From assembly GCF_002776525.5 (NCBI RefSeq), contig NC_045436.1, forward strand, positions 50,017,313-50,081,312: a DNA stretch of 64,000 nucleotides, read 5' to 3'. The first letter of the stretch is position 1. Every line of letters starts with the position of its first letter. This document shows positions 1-12,370 of the stretch, piece by piece. A program made the translations under genes and the position numbers. Source of the stretch: Piliocolobus tephrosceles (taxonomy: Eukaryota > Chordata > Mammalia > Primates > Cercopithecidae). The notes under the pieces are model-generated. The model ran no database searches. It was not told where the DNA came from and saw nothing but the letters and a program-made list of their open reading frames with translations.

Positions 1-16
1 TAAAAATATTTGTGCA

Positions 17-101
17 GCCAGGTGTAGTGGCTCAGCACTTTGGGAGTCCAAGGCCTCAGGGTCACCTGAACTCAGGAGTTTAAGACCAGCCTGAACAAAT
101 A
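17..101 (+). repeat. Alu fragment
   Basis: A divergent left-arm piece with the core words 'ggctcagcactttgggag' and 'gagtttaagaccagcctg'. It has an internal deletion and no A-tail, and directly abuts the L1 5' end. Confidence 0.8.
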
Positions 102-3100
102 AAATTGGAGGGTGGAGCAAGATGGCAGAATAGAAAGCTCCACCTATCATGCCCCCAACTCCCCGACAAGGACACCAAGTTAGTAACTATCTACACAAGA
201 AAAAAAAAAAAAAAAAAAACTTCATGAGAACCAAAAATCAGGTGAGCACTCATAGTACCTAGTTTTAACTTCATATTGCTGAAAAAGGAACTGAAGAGAT
301 AGAAAAAACAGTCCTGAATTGCCAACACCCACTCCCCGCACCCCCAGCAGCAGCAGTGTAGTACAGAGAGCTTCTCTGGGCACTGGGAAAAAGAGAACAC
401 AGCAACTGTGAGGCACTGAACTCAGTTCTGTCCTGTTAGAGCAAAAAGGAAAACCAGACCAAACTCAGCTGATGTCTACCCACAGAGGGAACATTTAACC
501 CAGCCCCAGCCAAAGGGGAACCACCAATCCCAGCAGTCCAAACATGAGTTCCCACAAACCTTGCCCTCTGTGTCTCCAAGTAAACTTGAAAGGCAGTCTA
601 GGCCACAAGCATTGCAATTCTGAGGCAAGTCTTAGTGCTAAACTAGGCCTAGAGACAGTGGACTGAGGCAGGCAGAAGACATACTAAGACTCCAGCTGGG
701 GCAGCCAAGGGAGTGCTGCCATCACCCCTTCCCTAACCCCAGGCTGCACAGCTCACAGCTCCAAAAAAGACCACTTCCTTCCATTTGAGGAGGAGAGGAG
801 AGGAGATGAGAGGATAGGACAGGAGAGGGAAGAGTGGGGACGACACTGTCTTGATATTAGATACCAGCTCAGCTATAGCAGGATAGAGCACTGGTCAGTT
901 GTGAGGTCCTCATTCCAGGCCTTAGCTCCTAGATGACATTTCTAAGTACATCTTGGGCAGAAGGGAACCTGCTGCCTTGAAGGAAAAAACCCAATCCTGG
1001 CAGCATTCATCACTGCTAAATGAAGAGCCCCTGGGCCCTGAAAAACCAGCAGCCATACCCAGGCACTATGTTGACAGCCATGGATGAACCTCTGAGACTT
1101 GCTGGCTGCAAGTGAGACTCAGCATGTAATTAGCTATGGCGGCTATAGGGCAAAACTCCTGCTTGAGAAAAGCAGAGGCAAAAGTAAAGGGGACTTTGTC
1201 TTGTACCTTAAGTACCAGCATGGCCACAGGGGGGCCTGTGGGGTCCCAGATTTCAGGACTTGACTCTTGGACAGCATTTTTGGACCTGCCCTGGGCCAGA
1301 GGCGACCCCACTACTCTGAAGGGTAAGGCCCAGGCCAGGCAGCATTCATGACAACCTGACTTAAGAGCCCTTGGACCTTAAGGGAACACTGGTGGTAGTC
1401 TGGCAGTACTCCTCATGGCCTGGGGTGGCAGTGGCTACAAGTGGGAAGCTCCTCTCCTTGGAAAGGGGAGGAAAGAGTGGGAAGGATTGTGTCATGCAGT
1501 TTGAGTGCCAGCTCAGCCACAGTACAACAGAACACCAAGTGGACCTCTAAGATTTTTAACTCTAGTCCCTGACTTCTGGAAGGCACTTCTTGACCAATCT
1601 AAGGAAACTTGCCACGCTGAAGAGATGGACACAGGCCTGGCTGGCTTTGCCACCTGCTGATTGTAGAGTCCTAGGGCCTTGAGTGAACACAGGCAGTAGC
1701 AAGGGAGTGGTTACAGCAGGCCTTGGGTGAGACACAGTGCTATGCTGGCTTCAGGTCTAGTGCAGTCTAGACCTAGTGCAGAGGCAAAAGTAAAGGGGAC
1801 TTTGACCTAGTGCAGTCATAGTGGTGGTGGTCACAGGGGTGCTTATGTCACTCCACTCTCAGTATTAGGTGGCTTAGAACAGAGAGAGAGAAAGAGAGAC
1901 TCTGTAAGTTTGGAAGAAAGGGAAGGGAGCAAGCGTCTCTGCCTGGTTGAGAATTCTCCTGGATGTTGTCTAAGACCATCAAGGTGGTACCTCTACAAGT
2001 CTTCAAGAACCACAGTGTTACTGGGCTTAGGGTAACGCCTAAGGCAGATACAGCTTAGATCATGACACTTAAGCCCTTTCAAATGTCTGAAAAGCCTTCC
2101 CAAGAAGGACAGCTACAAATAAGCCCAGACAGTGAAGACCTAACCATTCATTGTCCAGACACAGAAGAATATCTACTAGCATCAACATCATCTAGGAAAA
2201 CATGACCTCACCAAATAAACTAAATAAGGCACCAGGGACCAATCCTGGAGAAACACATATGTGACCTTTCAGAAGAGGATTCAAAATAGCTGTTTTGAAG
2301 AAACTCAAGATAACACAGAGAAGGAATTCAGAACACTACCAGATAAATTCAACGAAGAGATTCTTGAAGAATGCATCAGAGACCTTTAACAGAAGAACTG
2401 ATCAAGCAGAAGAAAGAATAAGCAAGCTCGAAGACAGGCTAATTGAAAATACACGGAAGAGATAAAAGAAAAAAGAATAAAAAACAAGGAAGCATGCCTA
2501 CAGGATCTAGAAAATAGCCTCAAAAGGGCAAATCTAAGAGCTACTGGCCTTAAAGAGAAGGTAGAGAAAGAGACAGAGATAGAAAGTTTATTCAAAGGGA
2601 TAATACAAAAAACTTCCCAAACCTAGAAGAAGATATCAAAATTCAAGTATAAGAAAGTTATAGAATGCCAAACAGATTTAACCCAAAGAAGACTACCTGA
2701 AGGCATTTAATAATCAAACTCCCAAAGGTCAAGAATAAAGAAAGGATCCTAAAAGCAGCAAGAGAAAAGAAACAAATGACATACAATGGAGCTCCAATAG
2801 GTCTGGTAGCAGATGTTTCAATGGAAACCTTACAGGCCAGGACAGACTGGCATGATATATTTCCAACTGCTGAAGAAAAAAACCTTTTACCCTAGAATAG
2901 TATATCTGGCAAAAATTTCATTCAAACACGAAGGAGAAATAAAGACTTTCCCAGACAAACAAAAGCTGAGGGGTTTCATCAATACCAGACCTCTGCTACA
3001 AGAAATGCTAAAGGCAACACTTCAATCAGAAAGAAAAGGACATTAATGAGCAATATATAATCACCCAAAGATACAAAATTCACTGGTAATAATAAGTACA

Positions 3101-3332
3101 CAGAAAAACACAGAATAACACTGTAACTGTGGTGTGTACACTACTCTTATCCTAAGTAGAAAGACTAAATGATGAACCAATCAAAAATAATAACTATGAC
3201 TTTTCAAGACATAATCAATACAATAAGATATAAACAGAAACAAGAAAAAGTTAAAAAGTGGGAAGGATGAAGTTAAGGCACACAGTTTTTATTAGTTTTT
3301 TGTTTGTTTATATAAAGAGTGTTAACCTGTTA

Positions 3333-3682
3333 TCAGGTGATATGGTTTGAATGTGTCCCCACCCAAATCTCAACTTGAATTCCCATGTGTTGTGGGAGGG
3401 ATCCTGTGGGAAGTAACTGAATCATGGGGGCAAGTATTTCCTGTGCTGTTGTCATGACAGCGAGTAAGTCTCAAGAGATCTGATGATTTTAAAAAGGGGA
3501 GTTCCCTGCACCAGCTCTCTTCTCTTGTCTGCTGCCATGTGAGACATGCCTTTCACTTTCTGCCTTGATTGTAAAGGCCTCCCCAGCCACATGGAACTGT
3601 AAGTCCAATAAACTTGTTTCTTTTTTAAATTGCCCAGTCTCAGGTCTTTATCAGCACCACAAAAATGGACTAATGCATCAGG
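3333..3682 (+). mobile_element. MST/THE1-type MaLR solo LTR with target duplication
   Basis: The LTR body is 3338-3677. It starts 'tgatatggtttgaatgtgtcc' and ends 'ggactaatgca', the typical ends of MaLR LTRs (THE1/MSTA group). A perfect 5-bp duplication TCAGG flanks it (3333-3337 and 3678-3682), so the boundaries are exact. It is inserted in the L1 and is therefore younger than it. Confidence 0.9.
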
Positions 3683-5628
3683 TTAAAATAATGGGTTATA
3701 AGATAGTATTTGCAAGCATCAAGGTAACCTCAAGCCAAAAAATATACAATGGATACACAAATAATAAAAAGCAAGAAACTAAATCATATCACCAGAGAAA
3801 ATTACCTTCACTCGAGGAAGACAGGAAGGAAAGGAAGGAAGACTATAAAACCACCAGAAAACAAATAACAAAATAACAGAAGTAAAATAAAATACCTACG
3901 GATTAACCAAAGAAGTTAAAGATCTCTACAATGAAAACTATAAAACATTGATGAAAGAAATTAAAGCGTACACACACAAATATGGAAAAATATTCCATGT
4001 CAATGGATTGGAAAAATCAATATTGTTAAAAAATGTCCATAGTACCAGATTAATTTACAGACTCAATGCAATCTCTATTAAAATACCAGTGACATTCTTC
4101 ACAGAAATAGAAAAAACAATCCGAAAATTTATATGGAACCACAAAAGACCCAGAATAACTCAAACTCTCCAAAGCAAAAAGAACAAAACTGGAGGAATCA
4201 CATTACCTACCTTCAAATTGTACTTCAGATCTGTAGTAACCAAAACAGCACAATACTGGCATAAAAACAGACATGTAGACCAATGCAACAGAATAGAGAA
4301 TGCAGACACAAATCCACACACCTACAGTGAACTAATTTTTGACAAAGTTGCCAAGAACACACTGGGGAAAAGACAGTCTCTTCAATAAATGGTGCTGGCA
4401 AAACTGGGTATTCACATGTAAAAGAATGAAACTAGACCCCTATCTGTCGCCATATACAAAAATCAAATCAAAATGCATTAAAGGCTTAAATCTAAGACCT
4501 CAAACTATGAAACTACTACAAGAAAATATTGGGGAAAATCTTTAGGACACTGGTCTGGGCAAAGAGTTCTTAAGCATTAACCCCACAAGCACAGACAACC
4601 AAAGCAAACATGGACAGTGGAATCATAATCAAGTTAAAAAGCTGCTGCACAGCAAAGTAAATAAAAAAGTGAAGAGACAACCCACAGAATGGAAGAAAAT
4701 ATTTGCAAACTATCCCTCTGATAAGGGATTAATAACCAGAATATATTAGGAGCTCAAATTCTATAGCAAAAAATCTAATAATCTAATAAAAATGCGCAAA
4801 AGATTTGAACAGACATTTCTCAAAAGAAGACATACAAATGGCAAACAAGTATATGAGAAGGTGCTCAACATCAACAATCATCAGAGAAATACAAATCAAA
4901 ACTACCATGAGATATCATCTCATTCCAGTTACAATGGCTTGTATCTAAAATTTTAGACAGGCAGTAACAAATGCTGGGGAGGATGTAGAGAAAAGGTAAT
5001 CCTCCTTCACTGTTGGTGGGAATGTAAATTAGTACAACCACTATGGAGAACAGTTTGGAGGTTCCTCAAAAAACTCAAAATGGAGCTACAATATGATCCA
5101 GCAATCCCACTGCCGGGTATATACTACAAAGAAAGGAAATTAGTATATCAAAGAGATATCTGGACTCTTATGTTTTTTGCAGCACTATTTATAACAGCTA
5201 AGATCTGGAAGCAACCTAAATGTCCATCAACAGATGAATATATAAAGAAAATGTGGTACATATGCATGATGGAGTACTATTCAGCCATAAAAAAAAGAAT
5301 GAGATCCAGTCATTTCCAACATCATAGATGGAACTGGAGATCATTATGTTAAATGAAATAAGCCAGACAGAGAAAGACAAACATCACATGTTCTCACTTA
5401 TTTGTGGGATCTAAAAATCAAATCAACTGACCTCATGAACATAGAGAGTAGAAAGATGGTTACCAGAGGCTGGGAAGGGTAGTGGGGTTTCAGGGTAGGG
5501 GAGATGGGGATGGTTAATGGGTACAAAGAAAATAGAAAGTATGAATAAGACCTACTATTTGATAGGCAAAAGGGTGACTATAGTCAATAATAATTGTATA
5601 TTTTTAATAACTTAAATAATGTAATTGT

Positions 5629-5920
5629 TTTTTTTTTTTGAGACAGGACATTGCTCTATTGCCTAGGCTGGAGTGCAGCAGCACGATCTCAGCTCACTGC
5701 TGCCTCGACCTCCTGGGCTCAAGGAATCCTCCTGCCTCAATCACCTGAGTAGCTAGGACTACAGGTGCAAGCCAACATACCCAGCTAATTTTTTTATTTT
5801 TTTGTAGAGATGGGTTTTTGCCATGTTGGCCAGCTGGTCTAAACTCCTCAGCTCAAGCGACCTGCCTGCTTCAGCCTCCCAAAGTGCTGGGATTACAGGC
5901 ATGACCCACTGCATCTGACC
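5629..5920 (-). repeat. Alu element, antisense
   Basis: The oligo-T start at 5629 is followed by 'gagacaggacattgctctat' and the body runs to 'catgacccactgcatctgac'. It interrupts the L1 3' UTR, which resumes at about 5921. Confidence 0.92.
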
Positions 5921-6133
5921 TGAATTGTTTGTAACTCAAAGGATAAATACTTGAGGGAATGAATACCCCATTCTCCATGATGGGCTTATTTCACATTGCA
6001 TGCCTGTATCAAAACATATAATGTACCCGATAAATATATACACCTATTATGTATCCACAAAAACTTTTTGAAAAGTTTTAAAAATGAAATCAAAATGTTG
6101 TTTCATTAAAAAAAAAAAAAAAAAAAAAAAAAA

Positions 6134-6184
6134 CCAGTCTGAACAACATAGGGAGACCCTGTCTCTTAAAAAAAAAAAAAAAAA
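6134..6184 (+). repeat. Alu mid-body fragment
   Basis: A piece of about 50 bp, 'accagtctgaacaacatagg', ending in an A-run. It lies between the L1 A-tail and the next full Alu. Confidence 0.6.
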
Positions 6185-6205
6185 ATTCCCGGGGGTGGGC
6201 GGAGG

Positions 6206-6504
6206 GCCAGGCACAGTGGCTCGTCGCTGTAATTCCAGCACTTTGGAAGGCCAAGGCAGGTGGACCACATGAGTCCAGGAGTTCATGGCCAGCCTGGCCA
6301 ACATGGTGAAACCCCATCTCTACTAATAATACAAAAATCAGCCAGGTGTGGTGGCAGGTGTCTGTAGTCCCAGCTACTCGAGAGGTTGAGGTGGGAGAAT
6401 CACTTGAGCCTGGGAGACAGAGGCTGCAGTGAGCTGAGATCATGCCACTGCACTGCAGTCTGGGTGACAGAGCAAGACTCTGTCTCAAAAAAAAAAAAAA
6501 AAAA
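6206..6504 (+). repeat. Alu element
   Basis: Full dimeric Alu from 'ggccaggcacagtggctcg' to an A-tail at 6486-6504. Confidence 0.95.
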
Positions 6505-6505
6505 A

Positions 6506-7790
6506 GTTTGTGCTTCTAAGGACACTATCAAAGTGAAGAGACAACTCACAGAATGGGAGAAAATATCTGCAAATAAAATATACCTGAGACCAGGCATGGT
6601 GGCTCACGCCTGTAATCCCAGCGCTTTGGGAGGCTGAGGCAGGCAGACTGCCTGAGTTTAGGAGTTCCTTAAGACCAGCCTGGTCAACAGGGCGAAACCC
6701 CATCTCTACCAACAATACAAAAAATTAGCAGGGCATGGTGCATGTGCCTGTAGTCCCAGCTACTTGGGAGTCTGAGGCACAAGATTCGCTTGAACCCGGG
6801 AGGTGGAGGTTGCAGTGAGCTGAGATCACGTCACTGCACTCCAGCCTGGGTGACAGAACAAGACTATGTCTCAAAAACAAAAAACAAAACAAAAAACAAA
6901 CAAACAAACAGAAAACAAAAAAAGGAAAAGACCCTTGAAATTCTATCTTTAGCATTTAGAAAGATATTTTGGTAATAAATTCGATGACCTATATAAAAGC
7001 TATCCAAGGGAACTAGAGCTGATTTTTTTCTCTTTTAATAACATTTTCTGTAACTCAGATGTTCAAGCATCACTTCATCAATGAAAAATGACTTACAATG
7101 TTTTAAGCAAATTATATTCACAAGATAAAAATGAGATACTATCTCACACCAGTCAGAATGGCTATTATTAAAAAGTCAAAAAATAACATATGCTGGCAAA
7201 GTTGCAGAGAAAAGACAACACTGCCGGTGGGAGTGCAAATTAGTTCATCCCCTGCGGAAAGTGGCGTGATTCCTCAAAGAGCTAAAAACAGAATTATCAT
7301 TTGCCCCAGCAATCCCATTATTGGGTATATACTCAGAGGAACATAAATCATTCTGCCAGAAAGACATCTACACACGTATGTTCATTACAGTACTATCTAC
7401 AATAGCAAAGACATGGAATCAGCCTAAATGCCCATCAATGGCAGACGGGATAAAGACAATGTGGTATATATATACCATGGAACACTATGCAACCATAAAA
7501 AGAACAAGATCATGTCCTTTGCAGCAACATGGAGCCGGAGGCTATTATCCTAAGCAAACTAATGCAGGAACAGAAAACCAAATACTGCATGGACACAAAG
7601 ACGGGAACAACACACACTGGAGCCTCCTGAAGGGTGGAAGGTGGGAGGAAGAAGATCAGAAAAAATACCTATTGGTACTATGCTTAATATGTGGGTGACA
7701 AAATAATCTGTACACCAAAGCCTTGTGACATGAATTTAACTATACAACAAACCTGCACGTGTACCCCCGAATCTAAAATAAAAGTGTTAA
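6506..7790 (+). mobile_element. LINE-1 3' fragment(s)
   Basis: A short ORF2 piece ('gtgaagagacaactcacag', 6525-6585) precedes the Alu. The main 3' end of an L1 lies at 7125-7790 ('gagatactatctcacaccag', 'cagcaatcccattattggg', 'aacaaacctgcacgtgtac') and stops at 'aataaaagtgtt'. About 200 bases between Alu and L1 (6915-7120) are not obviously L1. Coding remains are broken; the longest is 125 codons at 7321-7698. Confidence 0.8.
6590..6912 (+). repeat. Alu element with complex A-rich tail
   Basis: Full Alu from 'gaccaggcatggtggctcacg' to 'gactatgtctc', followed by a degenerate (CAAA)n tail. Confidence 0.93.
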
Positions 7791-7794
7791 GGGG

Positions 7795-7942
7795 AGGGGG
7801 GGACAGAGACAGGTTCTGCTGGAGTGGCTCGATCATAGTGCTCCGTACCCTTGAACTCCTGACCTCAAGCAATGTTCCCACCTCAGCCTCTGGAGTAGCT
7901 GGGACTACAGGCACAAGCCACAACACCCAGCTGGAATTTTAT
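7795..7942 (-). repeat. Alu monomer or fragment, antisense
   Basis: Recognised by 'gaactcctgacctcaagcaat' and 'tagctgggactacaggcac'. Only about one arm is present. Confidence 0.7.
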
Positions 7943-7944
7943 AA

Positions 7945-9950
7945 TATAATGGGGAACCAGCCAGGGCGCTTGAGTTAGGGGAGATAAATCTCTTTGAAGT
8001 ACAACATTCATCTGGCATTTCGGCAACAATGTACAAAATAGATTAACTGAGGACTGGGAGAACAGGTGAACTGCTTCAACTGTTAAGCTGCTCCAACAGT
8101 TCAAAGAGAGGTTAAAAAAAGGACTTGAACTAGAATGTTGAAGACAAGACAATTAACAGAAAGTGTGCAGGTGGAAAACCAATTGGACTCAGAGAGCAAA
8201 GGAGAGGGGTGACACTACAAGGATAAGAAGGATTACAGCAGTACAACCTAAGTGAATTTTGAATTTCATATGATTTTCATGTGTCATGAAATCTTATGAT
8301 ATTTTCCCTAAACATTAAAAAATGTAAAAAATCATTCTTAGATTGTGGCCATGTAAAAACAGGCAACAGACCATTTTTGGCCCTCAAGTATAGTTTGCTA
8401 ACCCTTGTACTGTATCATAATTCTCTGTGCTTATCAAAATGTCTTCTTTCCAGCAACTACTCATTAAATATTTGTTTTACCAGTGTGGGGAGAGGTCCTG
8501 ATTATTTTCCTTTAGTTAATATGTTAATATTAACTAAATTGCACTTAACATGGGAACACTTCATTTCCACCGCTACGAAAAAGTAAGTGACTAAAATGTT
8601 CAAGGAGGAACTGCTGACCTCTAATGGGAGGCTGGATTAAATACAACACCAGGCTTTAATAGGTTGGTGTGTGTCTGTCACTGGAAAATGACTGTGCAAA
8701 AGGAATACAATTAGTCATGAAGGGGATACACACACGAGGAAGGAGCATAAGGATTAGAGTTAGGAGTCTCAATTTAAAAGCCTAATGTATTTTTATTTCA
8801 GGAATTTAATTTTATAATTGTATTTGACTTCCAAAATTTCACAAACAAGATTTTCCTCTTTCAATTACACGCACGTATTGCTTAGGAATGGATTAGCAGA
8901 TATAGGCTTTCTTACGTTTCATAAAACATTTTAACGGATTCTGAAAGGGCATTGTCGTTAAGTCATGCTTTCTGAAAATTTTCTAGTCCACGATTATCAA
9001 AACATTTAACACAATATCTCATTTTTATCAAACAAATAATGTCTAGAATGGCATTTTACTAGTAAAGTAACATAGACCTTTCCAGCTTTAAGATGAAAAA
9101 CTAGGAAAAATGTCATTTTAGATCAGGCTACAATTTTCCAAAGACATAAATCGAACATTTCAGCAGCACTTAAGATGTATTACAGGTTAACAGAAAAGCA
9201 GCAGAAGCAGCACACAGAATAAAGCTCTTTATATCACTTTTCAGTTTTAGAAAAAAAGGGCACTAAAAAAAATTAAGCTCCTGGTTTTAAAAAGAATGCC
9301 CAACATAGCTATATCTTTTCCTACTATAGAAACCTCAGAACATGTCTGTAGTCATTTCAACCACAATAAAAATCTCTCTCAAGTCTCACCATTGGTGGCA
9401 CAAATCAATGGCTAGGGCCTTAGAAGAAAAACAATCTCAGTATCCAAGTCCACATCAATATAACAGGTTAGGCTAAAGTTCGGTAGAAGTAATACCCCCC
9501 AAAAATATTTTCTCCTTGCTCTTCCCAACCAGAATTATCAACTCTGTGCTCCCAGATTTGTCATACCTGTGGTTCTGTCTTATTTATCACTGCCAGCACT
9601 CACTTCAGTAGTTAGGTAATTGACTTTATACACTGCACATGCTTTGTATTTTTTCAATACTATTATCTCTTAAATTTGCACCTGATTCGTCTGTGATCTT
9701 TAAGTATAAATGGCAACCCAGGAACAGATAAAGGGGCCTCAAATCCCAACTCCTCCCCCACCCTCATTCTCTCCACTTTTGAAAGAATTTCCTACTTCCG
9801 TTTTTGTTTTTGTTTTGTTTCTGAAATTTCTCTCCCCTTAGCTGTCTACCTATGCCCTCCACTATCTCTGCTTTCAATTTTGGGTGTACAATTGCAGAAC
9901 TAATGGTGGCAAATAGGAAAAATAATGTTAAGCCACCAGGAAAGACAAAG
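7945..9950. other. Mostly unique intronic sequence
   Basis: No gene, RNA gene or strong repeat recognised. A short stretch at about 8340-8410 ('aaaacaggcaacagaccat', then 'tagtttgctaaccctt') looks like an old hAT-Charlie-type remnant. The sequence is AT-rich without long reading frames. Confidence 0.5.
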
Positions 9951-9961
9951 AATCTTTTTAA

Positions 9962-10112
9962 AGGTACCAACTATGAACCAGGTGCTTCATATATGCCCTC
10001 ATTTGATCCTCACAGCAGCCTAATAAGGTATTATGATCCCAGTTTTTCAGAAGAAAAAAAAACAGACTCTGAGAGGTTAAAGAATCTGCCTAAGGTCCAT
10101 GGTGACCAACTA
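9962..10112 (+). repeat. MIR element fragment
   Basis: The order 'aggtgcttcatatatgccct', 'tgatcctcacagcagcct', 'cagactctgagaggttaaag' matches the MIR core as I remember it. Confidence 0.7.
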
Positions 10113-11345
10113 TTTTGGTGTGCTCAATACAGGGAGTCCCCGGGATGTGAGACCCAGTTTCAAAACCTGGACAGTCTTGGGCAAAGTTTGTCACCCTAGT
10201 AAGGACACACAGCCCATTCCTACCCTTTCGTAGGTTCAGATTTGAATCCAGTTAGCTGGGCTCCAAAGCCCACGTACTTCCCAGATTCCTGCTTCTCCCG
10301 AACTGAACTCCCTTCGAACTTCAGAAGCTCCATTATTTTTCACCCCAAAGGCTTCTGGGCCAAACCTAATTCTGGTGAAAAATATTTAGCCTTTTATTCT
10401 ATCTTTTCTTCTGCAAGTATACAAATCTTTCTAAACTCCCTAATACAAAGCACCCCCAAAACCACCACTGAGGGCTCATATGGGACATGAAATACTAATG
10501 TGAAAAATTAAAAGACAAAAGCACCAAAAAAAGGTTAGTTTCTTTTAACCCTGCTTACTTCACCTCTACCATCATCAGCAGACCTAATGGGGTGGGGGTC
10601 GATGATTAGGGAACTGAAAAATAAATTGTTCTTGCCTCAAAGATACGAGGGCAGGAATGTCTGAAGCAAGCCTGTTCTCCCACCACTCCCCACCAAGAGA
10701 CTGAGGTAAAGATGATCTCTGATTTAAAGCAGTGGTATAAGGCAGGGGAGTTGCACCTATGTTTTAAGGAGTGGCATCAACAGGTGGCATTTAGTGGTGG
10801 CTTGCTATGAAGGTGTGTCTAAGGTTTATACCACCAAGAGGCCTAAGCCTTGTCATTGATCCTCATTTCACTGTTACATTCCAACCCCTCAGAACCTCAA
10901 ACCTGCCCTGGGGCCTATACTACCTTCTCCACTATTACTGTCACTCAGTGTCCCCAGTACCAGGGACCATCAATAACGACTTAAAGGGAATAAAGAATTA
11001 GGAGCGTGTCTGAGGTGGCATCGTGAGAAATGCTTTTGGCAACCTGGGTAGGAACTATCACATATAGAATATTTCTGCAGGAAAATAGATTTTTCTAAAA
11101 TCAGTATCATACAGAAACTACTACAGCAAAACTGTATGCAAGAGAATACCTAAGTACTTCCTCAAAGGCAATGAGCTTTACTTCCACAATACCTAAGGCA
11201 TTCCTCAAATGAATGTTTAATAACTATTACAGGTTAAATGAATTTTCCATGCTAGCGAAATGTCACTGTTTTTCCTTCGTTCATATTTCACTGACTCCCA
11301 GCACATGACACACAGTCAATGGGTCGGTAGATAAACCCTACACTC
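10113..11345. other. Unique intronic sequence
   Basis: No coding potential or confident repeat seen. Short frames (for example 82 codons at 10242-10490) lack family resemblance. Confidence 0.5.
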
Positions 11346-11347
11346 TT

Positions 11348-11478
11348 GAACTCAAAGTGTGGTCCACGGACTAGCTGCACCTGCATCATTCGCGAGATTA
11401 TCAAATCATAACCTGCATTTTCAACAACTAGATCCCCAAGGAAATCGCATGCACACTGAAGTCTGAAAAACAGTGTCT
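11348..11478 (+). repeat. MER5-type hAT-Charlie DNA transposon fragment
   Basis: 'ctcaaagtgtggtccacgga' followed by 'cacctgcatcattcgcgag' resembles the terminal part of MER5A/B. It ends about 160 bases from the exon 1 donor. Confidence 0.6.
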
Positions 11479-11642
11479 CAGAAGTTTGCAGTATATGAAT
11501 CCTTCCAATCCCCAACTCCAATCTCATCAGCATGAGAAAAAAATGGAGCGCACACACACCGTGCACAGGGCCAGCGACCAGCCCACGGTGGGGCTGGGAC
11601 ACCTGTCATCCCGTCCTCCCCAACAGTTCCCCATCCGCTCAC

Positions 11643-11891
11643 CTTGATCCGCTCCCCATCAATCTCCACCGCTCGTTCTCGGAAATCCACCCCTATCGTG
11701 GCCTCGGTGCGGTCAGGGAAGCGGCCAGCGCAGAAGCGGTAGGTCAGGCACGTCTTGCCCACATTGGAGTCGCCGATCACGATTATCTTGAAGATGCGCG
11801 AGCGGGCAGGAGGCAAAAACCCGGAGGCCCCTGACACCGCCCCGCTAGACGAAAAGCTTGCCTCGAGCGACGACTCCATCTCCTCAGCCAT
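11643..11891 (-). CDS. RAB33B: RAB33B exon 1 coding part: Golgi Rab GTPase (N-terminal 83 residues)
   Basis: RAB33B is a small GTPase of the Golgi that acts in intra-Golgi retrograde traffic and binds ATG16L1 in autophagosome formation; loss in humans causes Smith-McCort dysplasia type 2 (known). The exon encodes 83 codons starting MAEEMESSLEASFSSSG. A serine/glycine-rich N-terminal extension (residues 1-33) precedes the G-domain strand FKIIVIG. The P-loop GDSNVGKT is at residues 40-47 and switch I with TEATIGVDF at about 62-70. The ATG at 11891-11889 has G at -3 and G at +4. The exon ends after Lys83 (AAG, phase 0) at a good donor, AAG|GTGAGC. The human protein is 229 residues; the remaining ~146 (switch II, NKxD, SAK, prenylated cysteines) lie in exon 2 outside the window. 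The frame has no lesions, so this is the real gene and not a retrocopy. Confidence 0.96.
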
Positions 11892-12358
11892 TCCCCCGAC
11901 CCGCCCCAAACTGAGGCAGGGGAAAGGAGACACAGAAAGGCGGAGAGATTACGCCACCTCGAGCTCGCGCGCCCAGCCGGCCAGTTCGGCTGCGCAACTT
12001 CCCACGAGCCACCGCCCACCAGCCCAGAGCGCGCCTGCGCACCTTCCCACCCCACCCTCGCCCGCACAGGTGTGGCGCCCGCCCACCCCGCCGCACTGAG
12101 CCGCCTGCTCGCGGCCACGCGCCACGCGTCACTCGGGCTGGCGCCGGTCTACCTGGGCAGGCGTGGGGCCTGTCAGGGGCTTTACGGTGGCGCGGAAAGC
12201 CAGCCTGCCGAGAGGCTGAGCCGAGCGCCCCAGGCCCAGCGCCCCGGCTGACCCAGCCCCGCCACGTCCGACGTTCCCGCCCTCTGGAGGAAGCCGCGCA
12301 ATCACTCCGGGGGCGGGGAGAGACAGACAGCTGAGAGGAAGGAGGGACCATGGGCGCT

Positions 12359-12370
12359 CTCTCGCGAGAG
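12359..12370. promoter_or_regulatory. CTCTCGCGAGAG palindrome (CGCG element)
   Basis: A perfect 12-bp palindrome containing TCTCGCGAGA, a motif enriched in CpG-island and often bidirectional promoters and reported as a BANP binding site (known). It lies 468 bases upstream of the RAB33B ATG. Being symmetric it has no intrinsic direction. Confidence 0.8.

Larger units (their letters stand above)
104..6128 (+). mobile_element. LINE-1, near full length, old primate L1PB-like type
   Basis: It begins with an L1 5' UTR ('gagcaagatggcagaatag', then 'aaccaaaaatcaggtgagc' near 230). It runs through a degraded ORF1 region (about 2050-3240), a heavily deleted ORF2 (3890-5350, ending in the familiar 'tactattcagccataaaa' region) and a 3' UTR to an A-run at 6109-6132. 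An MST-type LTR (3338-3677) and an Alu (5629-5920) are inserted in it. The reading frames are full of stops; the longest surviving ORF2 piece is 146 codons at 3948-4388. A second element of the same type lies at 30936-34125. The subfamily name is from memory and not aligned. Confidence 0.85.
1..11642 (-). other. RAB33B: RAB33B intron 1 (5' part; continues beyond the left edge)
   Basis: The splice donor of RAB33B exon 1 is at 11642-11641. No minus-strand segment to its left encodes the rest of a Rab GTPase (switch II WDTAGQE, NKxD, SAK, C-terminal cysteines), so the whole left part of the window is intron. It contains two LINE-1 elements on the plus strand, antisense to the gene, which is the usual bias for L1 copies retained in introns. 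Confidence 0.85.

Noticed and set aside
11892..11933. In-frame extension upstream of the RAB33B ATG (14 extra codons)
   Set aside because: The upstream codon at 11933-11931 is GTG, not ATG, and the ATG at 11891 has a good context and gives the known N-terminus.
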